Source: Strongyloides papillosus
Taxonomy: Eukaryota > Nematoda > Chromadorea > Rhabditida > Strongyloididae
Length of the DNA stretch: 64,000 bases
Assembly: GCA_005656395.1 (NCBI GenBank)
Contig: SRSI01000023.1
Coordinates: 248,001 to 312,000 of the forward strand
Direction: 5' to 3'
Below, piece by piece: positions 35,401-45,207 of this stretch. The position numbers and the translations under genes were made by a program. The number at the start of each line of letters is the position of its first letter. The first letter of the stretch is position 1. A model generated the notes under the pieces. It was not told the DNA's origin. It made no database searches and saw only the letters and a list, made by a program, of their open reading frames with translations.

Positions 35401-35922
35401 GTAAACTGTTTTTAGGTTGAGACAATAGGTGACGGCTACCTTTGTGTTTCAGGCCTCCCAATAAGAAATGGTTATTTGCATGCCAAAGAAATTGCTAATT
35501 TAAGTCTTCAATTAATTAAGTCTTTGGATGGATTTAGGATTGAGTATTTACCTGATGAAAGAATAAAAATTAGGATTGGTGTTAATTCAGGTCCATGTGT
35601 TGCTGGGGTTGTTGGTCTATCTATGCCAAGGTATTGTTTATTCGGGGATACTGTAAATACTGCTAGTAGGATGGAAAGTAATGGGAAACGTATGTTTTAT
35701 TTATATTTAAGGTATATTTTTTAATTTATAGCTAATCACATACATATGTCTGCTGATGCAAATAAAATTTTAGTTGAAAAAATTGGTGGCTATATAACTG
35801 AACCAAGGGGTGAAATTATTATCAAAGGAAAAGGTGTTATGGAGACATATTGGTTGATTGGTAAAGTTGATGAAAATTCTAACAATGCAATGTATACAGC
35901 TTATAAGAATAGTATTCAATAA
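32408..35922 (+). CDS. Receptor-type (transmembrane) guanylate cyclase
   Basis: Six exons: 32408-32661, 32718-33804, 33855-34880, 34935-35363, 35416-35689 and 35732-35922, total 1086 residues, phases consistent. It has a signal peptide (ATG at 32408 or 32441), a receptor-type extracellular domain with sequons, and a membrane span at about 490-516 ([20 protein letters not shown]). The kinase homology domain has [20 protein letters not shown] then NYG in place of HRD and DFG Asp residues, as in this family's pseudokinases. A coiled linker precedes the cyclase: metal-binding Asp894 (FSDVV) and Asp938 (TIGDGY), guanine-selecting Glu934 and Cys1006 (RYCLFGD), and NTASRMES. All key residues for making cGMP from GTP are present. 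In nematodes such receptors act in sensory neurons; the ligand here is unknown. Confidence 0.95.
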
Positions 35923-36020
35923 CTTTTTTAATATTTCAATTTAACATTACTTTAAAATTTAATTCTTAGAAATGTATTATGACAATTTATTAAAATAAAA
36001 ACTATTTTTACAATAACATT

Positions 36021-36540
36021 TTATTTAGCTGTTTTGGTGCATTTGCTATAAGTTCCATTATTAAGCATTTCTTTTTGGTTAGTTGGAACTTCTACCCATT
36101 CATGTGGTGGTGAACATTTACATGATTCAATATTGAAATTCATTTGACTACATTTACTCATAATGAAAAATCCATATCTTACTAATCCTGAAAGTAGATA
36201 TTCTTTATTGACTTCTAACCAAGAAAGTCCATCATCTTCCCAAGATATTAGTGTAAAAATGACGTTTTTTAGAGGTCTAAAACCTTTTAGTTTTTTAAAT
36301 GTTTCAATATGTTCAACTTGATACATAGCAAATTTTCCAAACATCATTGTGTTACCCATATTTTTTCAACAATTTTAGCATGAGAAACTTAAAAAAATAA
36401 ATAATTATCAGGTACATTCCATACTTACTCCAATCAGTTTTACAAGCAGTTTTATAAGGTGATTCTAGAGTACAGTTACATGAATCACCAAGTAAAAATA
36501 AACATGCCAATAAAACAGGATATAAAAATACAACAGTCAT
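36021..36540 (-). pseudogene. TIMP-like (netrin-domain) protein 1, frame broken
   Basis: Exon 1 (36540-36429) encodes a signal peptide ending GDS and then CNC, the Cys-X-Cys start with which TIMPs chelate the zinc of a target protease. Exon 2 (36387-36021) starts in phase and reads ISHAKIVEK, then hits a stop at 36346; the rest (from ATG 36359: GNTMMFGKFAMYQVEHIETF, later KEYLLSG) is in another frame, preceded by TGA at 36368. Against the paralogue at 38080-38623 the segment between KIV and MMF/LMF is 25 nt shorter, which is not a multiple of three and explains the shift. No alternative splice fixes it. It is a pseudogene or a sequence error in an A6 run. Duplicated flanks extend on both sides. 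Confidence 0.75.
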
Positions 36541-36757
36541 TTTTAAAAAATATGACAATTATTAAGCGATTTTTATACTTATTTGTCAGTGATTTGTTTG
36601 TATACAATTCATTAATAAATATTTATTTTTAAAAATTAAGAAGTCATTCATTGAGTACTTAAAAATATAAAATATACTTCAGTTTAAAAATGAAATGTCA
36701 TACTTATTTTAGTTTTTTAAGTACCCAACAAATTATCATATTTATATCAATAAAGTA

Positions 36758-37660
36758 CAGTCAAATTTGTGTTTTAGGACCACCAAAATTTTCTCGGAAA
36801 AGTGGTCTTAAATGTCAGGTGGTCTTATATTAGAGTTTCTATTTTATTGAAGATATTAGTATAGTTTTAAGCATAAATATAGTATATTATTTTAATTTTT
36901 CTATTAAAATAAGTAATAAATACAATTTAGACAAAAAAAAATAATAAAAATTACTCATTAATTAAAACACCCGTAATTTTCATTTGCTTCATTTTATCTG
37001 ACAACTGGTTATTGAGTTATAATTCAAATTTATCAATTAATTTTAGTAAATTATTGGATAAATCTTTTTAGGCTTCATTAAAAACTTCGAACTCTTTATT
37101 AAAATTTATATTAGAATTGATTACAATAAATACATTTAATTTCATTTATATCCACTAAAAAATGAGAATGGCATGCAATATGGTTTAATTTACAGACACT
37201 TTTAACATATTAGTTAAGCTTGTTAGATAGCTGTTCTTAGAAACCACTAAAAATGTATCTTTCATTCCTAAAGTTATAAAAATTAACACATTAAAAAATC
37301 ACATAATCATTAAAATTTCTTTATTCATGCTTTATTTAAAACATACTACGACAAATGAAATCTTAGACAAAGAGAAATTGTTCATAACACTTTTTCTTTT
37401 CAAGAAAAATTTTAATTTTTAAGGTAGCTAATTACAAAATAACCAAATGTTTTGGTTAAATATCCCTGGTCTTAAATAAAAGGTGTTTTTACACAGTTGG
37501 GATCAAAAATTAGTTAAAAAAGTGGTCTTAAATATCAAGTGGTCTCTCATTAGAGGTGGTCTTTTATCACAGGTATTTGGAACATATTTGTATGGGCAAA
37601 AATTGGGTTTTTAAGAACGTGGTCCTAGGTGTCAGGTGGTCTTTAGGACAAGTTTGACTG
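36758..37660. mobile_element. TA-flanked DNA transposon, 903 bp, non-autonomous
   Basis: Ends: left CAGTCAAATTTGTG..TTAGGACCACC; right, reverse-complemented, CAGTCAAACTTGTCCTAAAGACCACC. TA lies on both sides (36756-36757 and 37661-37662). Subterminal repeats of GTGGTCTTAAAT.TCA.GTGG occur at 36801-36830 and 37520-37545. The duplicated flank of the neighbouring TIMP-like gene lacks the whole block and keeps a single site (AATAAAGCATT at about 38831), so the insertion borders are confirmed independently. There is no ORF of note. Confidence 0.9.
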
Positions 37661-37994
37661 TATTGTTTTTTGTAATAGAGAATTGAAAATAATTATAATT
37701 TTTCTTTTAAGTCAATATTTTTAAAACTGTTTTTCAATTAATTTTATAATTAGTAAATATATTTAAATACTTATTTATAATATTTATAACAATAATATTA
37801 AATTGGTTTTATAGAATAATTTATTTTTTGTGTTAAGGACCAGTTTTAAAGATCAGACACAGATATATTTCATTTTCTTATGTTTTATAACAATATATAA
37901 TTTGTTTTTTTTTCGTATTCATAAATATTTAATTAAACAAAATAATTTTTTATACAAATATTTCGATTAATAACTTAATATAAAATTACGTTTA

Positions 37995-38046
37995 TAAAAA
38001 AAGTGCTTTACGGATTAGCCGTGACATGCCGAAGACAGGTTAAGGC
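37995..38046 (-). repeat. GC-rich module with oligo-T, copy 2
   Basis: On the minus strand: TTGCCTTAACCTGTCTTCGG, CATGTCACGGCTAATCCGTA, then AAGCAC and T7. It aligns with 25015-24961. ACGG/CCGT can pair across TTAAT-like loops. It lies about 35 bases 3' of the TIMP-like 2 stop codon, so it may sit in that gene's 3' UTR. Confidence 0.4.
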
Positions 38047-38079
38047 AAGTAAAATTAAAATCATTTTTACAATAATTTT

Positions 38080-38623
38080 TCATTCAACTGTTGTAGTACA
38101 ATTATTATAACACCCATCTTTAAGCATATTCTTTTGTAAAGCTGGAACTGTTGCCCATTCTTGTGGAGTTGCAAAAGAATCTGTAGAGCCTTCGGCATGC
38201 ATTTGACTACATGAACTTATAGTAAGAAGTCCATTTCCAAATGATCCTGAAAGTAGATATTCTTTATTAACTTCTAGTCCCATAATTCCACAGGTTGCTC
38301 CAGATTGTGGTGTAAAAATAAAGTTTTGTAGAACTGATTCATTTGCTGGTTTTTTAAATGTATCAATATGTTCAGCGTGATACAAAATATTTGTTCCGAA
38401 CATCAATGTACTACCTCCATTGTCATCCTCATTATTAACAATATATCTTCCAACAATTTTAACGTGAGAAGCTAAAAAAATAAATAATTATCAGGTATAT
38501 TCCATACTTACTCCAATCAGTGTTGCAATAAATTATCCTAGGTTCACGTGGAGCACATTTACAGGAATCACCAAGTAAAAATAAACATGACAAAAAAATA
38601 GAATATAAAAATGCAACAATCAT
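38080..38623 (-). CDS. TIMP-like (netrin-domain) protein 2
   Basis: Two exons: 38623-38512 and 38471-38080, 167 residues. The signal peptide ends GDS and the mature protein would begin CKC, the zinc-chelating N-terminus of tissue inhibitors of metalloproteinases. DWTSHVKIVGRY matches the DW-x-SH-x-K-I segment of nematode TIMPs; LQNFIFTPQSGATCGIMGL and VNKEYLLSG are the usual netrin-domain strands, and C..Q and EW follow. Only the N-terminal inhibitory domain is present, as in many nematode TIMP-like proteins. It is a tandem paralogue of the broken copy 1.5 kb downstream. Targets could be metzincin proteases such as matrix metalloproteases or astacins; which one is not visible. Confidence 0.88.
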
Positions 38624-39190
38624 TTCTAAAAAATACAACTATTAAACAATTTTTATACTTAGTTATCAACGATTTGTTTACGCACAGTTCATCAATAAAT
38701 ATTTATTACTAAGAATTACAAGGTCATCCATTGTGTATTTAAAAATTTAAAATATACTTAAGTTTAAAAATGTAATGTCATATTTGTTTTAATTTTTCAG
38801 ATATCAAACAATTTGTCATATTTATATCAATAAAGCATTATTTTTAAATGTTGGGAATTAAAGATAATTATAATTTTTCTCTCATGTCATTATTTTTAAA
38901 GCTATTTTTTAATTAGTTTTATAATTAATGAATATATGTAAATATTTATTTATAATATTTATAACAATAAAATTTAATTGTTAATAGAGAATATTTTTTT
39001 TTCTTGTAATTGTGACTTGTTTTGAAGATTAGTCACTGGTATTAAAATTTTATCACATGTAAATATTATTAAAAAGTAATTATATGTTTTTTTAATTGTT
39101 GGATTCTACATTAAGATGTTCCTTGAGAGTCTTGAAAATAAATATCTAATTTTTTTGTTTTAAATTATAAAGATTCATACATAAAAAATT
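38624..39190. other. Intergenic spacer between TIMP-like 2 and stomatin
   Basis: The first 200 bases are duplicated flank shared with TIMP-like 1; beyond that nothing is recognised. Confidence 0.5.
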
Positions 39191-40100
39191 TCATTCTACT
39201 ACCGAGACTTTTTTAGGATACATTGAAGGATTCGCCATCGCTGTTAAATTATTCAAAAAATCAATAGGGAACGGAAAAACGATAGTTGAACTATTCTCCT
39301 GTCCAATATGACTAAGTGTCTGAAGGTACCTCAATTGAATAGCGTTAGGACTCTGTGAAATAATATCAGCTGCATCTCTCAATGCTTTAGAAGCTTCTTT
39401 CTCACCATCAGCTGCAATAACTTTAGCTTTGGCCTCTCTTGTAGCTTCACCTTCAGCTGCCATAGCTCTTTGTAACGATTGAGGTATACAAACATCCTTC
39501 AACTCAACTCTCTGTACCTCAACACCCCAATGTTCTGTTGCTTCATCTAAAATTTCCTGTAATTGGTGTGAAATATTTTCCTTATATGATAATAATTCAG
39601 CTAATGTCCTTGTTCCTGTAATATTTCTCAAAATTGTTTGAGCGAGTAATTTTGTTGAATTTTCATAATCTTCAACATTTATAATTGCTTTTATAGCATT
39701 ATTTATTTTGAAGTATACAACAGCATCAACTGATACAGTAACAGAATCTTTTGAAAGTATCTCTTGTGGAGGAACCATAAAAGATAATACACGCATATCC
39801 ATGATTGCTATTTTATCAATGAATGGATTTACAAAGAATAATCCAGGTCCTTTTGCTTTTCCTGGTAATAAACGTCCAAGTCTAAATATTACGGCACGTT
39901 CATATTCCTTAACTATCTTAATACAAAGAAAAATTGTTATGGGAAATGTTAAAATAATAATAAGTGTTGTTAGAAATATCAAAAAATATGCACATAAGCC
40001 AGGATTGTATTCATGTTCACCTAAACATTATAAATTTTATAAAAATGTGTAGTAATAACTTACGATTATTATCATTATCATCATCAATATTATCAGTCAT
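39191..40100 (-). CDS. Stomatin-like protein
   Basis: Two exons: 40100-40064 and 40020-39191, 288 residues. After an acidic start (MTDNIDDDNDNN) comes PGLCAYFLIFL, with the Cys that is palmitoylated in stomatins, and a hydrophobic hairpin FLTTLIIILTFPITIFLCIK with the conserved mid-membrane Pro. The SPFH/band 7 domain follows: EYERAVIFRLGRLL, GPGLFFVNPFID, SVTVSVDAVVYFKI, and the C-terminal RAMAAEGEATREAKAKVIAA helix that oligomerises. Stomatins sit on the inner face of the plasma membrane and modulate channels. Length and domain order are typical. I do not assign an orthologue among the nematode sto, unc and mec genes. Confidence 0.95.
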
Positions 40101-40850
40101 TCTAAAATAAAAAGAGTAATGATGAAAATACTGCTTGTAAATTTGAAAGGTAAAATTTTTTATCAATTGGTTAGTATCATGGAGAATGAGATTTTTATAT
40201 TTAACTGGGAGTCTCAACCATTATGTTTTATTTTTTTCTGACTCATTTATTAGTTGATTGACGTCATGATAACAAAAATCCTCTGTACCAGTTAAATTTT
40301 TTTTACCTGCAATGTAGGAACGTCATTTTTAAGTATTATTATACAAACTTTTCTCGATACTCTCTTATCATTACGTATTTGAATAATTACTCATAATATA
40401 TCACGTTAATTTTATTTAATTATTAAATTTTCATTTAACGTACCAAAGATTATGAGAAGTTAACTTGAAAATAAGTCACTTTTAATAAATGTAAATTTAT
40501 TAGCATTCAATACGTATAAACATTTTTATTATAAAAAAACAAACAAATTACCGACAACGTCTATATTGCATAATGTTTATTTCAAATTATGTACAAAAGA
40601 AAATTTTAGTAAATATTATTATAATGCAAAAATAGGTATTTTTTAACAATATGAATAAGAAATTGAATATAAAAAGTTAAATAATAACAAAAGACCATTT
40701 AAAAAATATTTTTATATCACTAACATCATCTAATTAGCGACTCGTCTTATAAAGGTAATAAAACATTTTATAATGTTTAAAAACATAACATATAGAGGTA
40801 GAAGGTAATTTATAATATATTTAAACTATATTTCAAATACTATTCTTAAA
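40101..40850. other. Divergent intergenic region (stomatin / TIMP-like 3)
   Basis: The 750 bp between two divergently transcribed start codons must hold both promoters. No motif stands out. Confidence 0.5.
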
Positions 40851-41368
40851 ATGATATTTTTTGTAGTAACATATTTACTATTATTTACAACTATACTAAA
40901 TGCTTGTACATGTCGTTTGAAGTCAATTCAAGATATCATTTGTAGCAGTGATTGGGGTAAATTTTGTCTAACCATAATTTATCATTGATATTTTAAGTAT
41001 CGCATTTAACAATCCTTGGAAAATATGATACTATAGCTATTGATACCAATGTGGAGGGGCCTCAAATAGCCGGTAATTTGATGTACATTACCTTGCATAA
41101 AGAGATATTTAAAGTTGCTGATAATGAAACGGAAATTGAACCAATTATTTTTACAGCCAAAAACGAAGTAGTATGTGGAATGCCAGACTTAGTTGTAGGG
41201 AAAGAATATTTACTTGCTGGGTATTATACAGGAGATATCAATAGAATAAGATTGTGTGATCAGATGTCACCAGAGAAGAATCCACGTTTTCTTTTCCCTC
41301 CGGAGTGGTATCAGATACCTGAAGATATTAAAGATAAATTGAGAAAAGATTTTTATAAATGTGCTTAA
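40851..41368 (+). CDS. TIMP-like (netrin-domain) protein 3
   Basis: Two exons: 40851-40956 and 40998-41368, 158 residues. The signal peptide MIFFVVTYLLLFTTILNA is followed directly by CTC, keeping the Cys-X-Cys inhibitory start; DWVSHLTILGKYD, then FTAKNEVVCGMPDL, VVGKEYLLAGYY and a closing EWYQIP repeat the pattern of the two copies at 36-38.6 kb. Intron position is the same, phase 1 after the DW motif. It is on the opposite strand and more diverged, so it is an older member of the local family. Expected to be secreted and to inhibit a metalloprotease; the target is unknown. Confidence 0.88.
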
Positions 41369-41624
41369 AAAATTATTAATGTAATAATTGCCTATTAATC
41401 TAGTTTAAAATTTTATCGAGTCATAGTAATTAAAATTTGAATTTTTATTATTTCCATTAATCATTATTTTTTCTTATCATCTAACACACCATAAAATTGT
41501 CATAAATATTTGTTTAAGAAACTCAAAATATTATTAAAAATAGAAATTTAATAAATAGTATATACAAGTACAATTAAATAGAATTTTTTTATATTTCTCG
41601 AATTATTATTATCTAAATAATAAA

Positions 41625-43986
41625 TTAAAATGATTCGTCATTTGGAACCAAATCATACTTTGTCGTTTTTCTCCTTTTCACTTGTTTCATCTCAATGTAA
41701 ATATGAATTTTCGATCTCTCAGTTGATGATAAAAATTTACGTCCTTTTGATGTTAACGCTAAGTATCCTGTTATTTTAGTGAAATTATCATCTTCAATAA
41801 CTTTTACATCCTCTTTTAGATAGTCGTCGGTAATTAATCTAATAATAATCCTATTAGCATCGTCCTCTGTCAATCGTGAACCTTTCCCAAAAATTTCAAC
41901 TGGTTGTACAACATCATCACTATTACGTTTCTTAACCACACGTCCTCTATAACAATCAGACATCTGTTTCATCGTCAACGTATAATCTATAGTTGTCTTC
42001 AATATACGTTCAGCTTCAGTTGTAAAATCAAAGAACTTATAACGTGGTACTCGGTTAATAGATATTTCACAACTATTACACACAGTTTTTGAATCTCTCA
42101 AACAACCATCAAGGTCATATTTTTCACCAAAATATTGAAGCAAAAATTTCCTTCGACACTCATGAATTGATTCACAATACCATAAAATTTGATTAACTTT
42201 GTAAAATTGAATACTTTGCCTACTAGGTTTGTCTTTTGATAGAAGATTATATTTATTATTATTGTCTGCAATAAGTTTTTTTTCCCTTACTGAATCCAAA
42301 TAACTATAAAGTATGGCAGAATATGATGGCAATCCATCCCTTCCAGCAAGTCCGCTCTCATTATAGTAACTTTCTACATTCATCGGCATACAAAAATGAA
42401 CTACAAATCTTACATCCCTTTTCTTAACACCAATCCCAAAGGCTGTCGTTCCACAGATAACCTGAACCTCATTTGACATCCACTTCTGTTGTGCCTCACG
42501 CCTAGATCTATCATCCATACCACAATGATAAATAACCGAAGTTAAACCATAATCCTTGAGACTATTATGAAGTGTCTCACAATCCTTCTTCGAGAAACAA
42601 TAAAATATCCCAGATCCCTCAGGAAAGATATTTTTAATTTTCCTCAATAAAGTATCTTGTGATTTTGCAGTCCTATGAATGACATCATATTTTATATTAG
42701 AACGTTCAAATGATGAGGTAAATATTTCAGCAGATCTTATATTTAGTGAAGATATTACATCAAACACAACTTTTGGTGTTGTTGCTGATGATAAGAGCAT
42801 AATAGGAATTTTTAGGTTTTGAAAATTGTCTCTCAAACAATTTAATCCGGTACAATCGGTACGGAAATTGTGACTGAATTTTGATATACATTGGGCGTCT
42901 TTCACGACAAATCTTGCAAGCATTCCTTTTTCATGGATATCGAGTAAAAATTGTTGGAAATTTTCTGATCCATTAATAATCTCAGGAATTACATATAGAA
43001 GTTTGATTTTCTTTTCACCTGACAAAACCTGTTCATAAAAATAGCTATACCCGTTTTTGTCTATATTACAGGTTAAGCTTTGTACTGGTACACCTAACTT
43101 AGTTAGCATTGCTACCTCATCTTCAAAAACTCCTTTCAACGGACAAACAACAACAGTTATCCCCAAATCAATTACAGCCGGTACTTGATAACACAATGAC
43201 TTTCCACTCCCTCCTGGCATTAACACAAACACATCCTCTCTCAGCAAACCAGCAATGATAGCTTCTTTTTGTCCCTCCTTAAAAGAACTGTAACCAAAAA
43301 CCTCATTTAAAACCTTGTTCATTTCTTGCAATTTATCCTGTGGTAACAATTCATGTCCATTGGCAAATTCTTTTGCATCACTCTTTAAAAAGGTCACTTC
43401 TTCGTCATAAATATCATCTTCACATTCTCCTTCGATTGTGCTATCATCAAATCTATGGTAATCATCACTAATATTATTATTTGAAATATTGTTATTATGA
43501 CGTATTGTATCATCTATGGGATTATACTCTTTAGACACATTGTTATCACTACTACCAGTGATATTAAGTGTATTATTACTATTGGTACTTGATTGATTGT
43601 TTGAATCACTAAAGTCTATCGAATCATCGTAGAAGTCGTCGTAATTGTCATCTACATAATTTTGTGGTTCAACAGTTGGAGGATTTGTGGGTTTTTGTTG
43701 TGTATTAATATAAAATGTTTGAACCAATGGACCATTGTCTAATGAATGTCCAGAACAGTTTTGTTGATATTGGGAAGTCTAAATGAAATCATAATAAATG
43801 ATTAAAAAGGAAACATACAGAATTACGTTCATTATTTCTTTGGTCTTTTTGAGCAGACACCTTAGGTAAGTTTTTGATGACATCTGGGATTCTATATTCA
43901 CTTGGAAATTGAACGAAACTATATTCACCATATTGTATTCGTGCCTTTGGCTTAGCTTTTTCAAAAACTTCCTTTAGTGTAGACAT
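41625..43986 (-). CDS. RecQ-family helicase-like protein with altered Walker B
   Basis: Two exons: 43986-43819 and 43778-41625, 773 residues. After an acidic, Asn/Asp-rich region (about 80-190) the helicase core begins: FGYSSFKEGQKEAI (motif 0), MPGGSGKSLCYQ (Walker A Lys249), SSATT (motif III), the motif V region TTAFGIGVKKRDVRFVVH and NESGLAGRDG (motif VI). RecQ zinc cysteines and a winged-helix RQC domain (FGKGSRLTEDD) follow; no HRDC domain. Motif II reads RFVVKDAQCIS where RecQs have DEAHC: the Mg-binding Asp is Lys and the catalytic Glu is Asp. Motif VI has Leu533 for the first Arg. The protein is BLM-like in layout but may not hydrolyse ATP. ATG 43986 gives MSTLKEVFEKAK; an in-frame extension upstream is less likely. 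Confidence 0.9.
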
Positions 43987-45207
43987 TTCCTTTTTCTGAG
44001 TAACACTAAGACATGAAAATAAAATGATAAAATTAGGTATAAACAAAATATAAAGAAATATATTGAGTTTTAAATAGCGCCTAAAGTTGTGGGAAAATTG
44101 AAATATAAGACATTTATGAATATTTAATTTAATTAGTATATTTAAATTTCACTAGACATTGTGAAACATTTTAATTCATAAAAAATGAGTTATTAAAAGA
44201 ATGCCATTTAAAATTATCATCTAAAGATTTTGCAATTGTTAAGTAATAATATTATATTTCGTAACTTTTAGATTTCTTCCAAAATGATTACATCACTAGT
44301 CATTGCAAAAATTAAACGGGCTAACATTTTTTTATGCATTTTATAGCAGAATTGATAGTATTTACTGAATAACTTTTATTGAGAGTATCATATCAAAGCG
44401 TCTTTAATTTCATCATTAAGTTAATACACGGTGCTCCATAAAGCCCCTCCAGGTTACGTTTAATTCCGTATACACATCTTTACGTTTTGAAACACTTATC
44501 TTAAGCACTTACTATTTAGAGATTTACGAAATACCAACAACATAAAGGTGTTTTTTACATACATATTTCAACTGAATCTAAAAAATTTTATCATTCTAAT
44601 CATCATATCTACACTAGATATTTCTAAAAAAAAACTTAATTAATTCCCTTCAAAAAAACCTCTAAAAATAATGTCGACACATTACATTTTTTCAATCTTT
44701 CATCCTCTACAACTTTAATTAACAACGATATAAATTCAAGTTTTTGACTAATTTTTTTTCTGACACCAAAGTGTCATTTCATATCACCGAGAAATTTTCA
44801 CTTAAACTAATTACATTAATTTTCCTTCACCAACAACTGTAGGAATCTAGAAATAGATACGTAGTAGTTGGAAAAAAAATTTATTAACGCCTGTTATAAT
44901 AATACTTTTTTCCATCTTCTTACTAAAGATGTGGAAAAAATGCACATTCTATTTTTGAATTAATTTACTTTTTTTATTTGATATATTACAAATTAATTTT
45001 TTTGGTTTGATAGTTTATGACAACTTTATAATTTAATTTCTATCTTTAAAAGTGTGTTACTTTTATTGTTATAAAGTAGTTAGATTAGTTGGTAAACAAT
45101 TGTATTAGGTAGAAAATAAGACCAAATATTAAAAGTATATATTTTATTTGTATAATTATGTTTATCAATAAAAAAAATATTAAAAAAATAGTACATAAAA
45201 GTAAACT
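43987..45207. other. Intergenic between Angel-like gene and RecQ-like gene
   Basis: About 1.2 kb, 3' of one minus-strand gene and 5' of the other. No exon or element recognised. Confidence 0.5.

Larger units (their letters stand above)
36550..38850. repeat. Tandem duplication of TIMP-like gene plus 5' flank
   Basis: The flank 36550-36757 upstream of TIMP-like 1 matches 38630-38835 upstream of TIMP-like 2, with shared CAATAAATATTTATT, TAAAATATACTT and TCATATTTATATCAATAAAG. After the inserted transposon the match resumes (AATTATAATTTTTCT at about 37690 and 38865). The gene bodies share exon 1 length (112 nt) and intron position. Confidence 0.8.
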
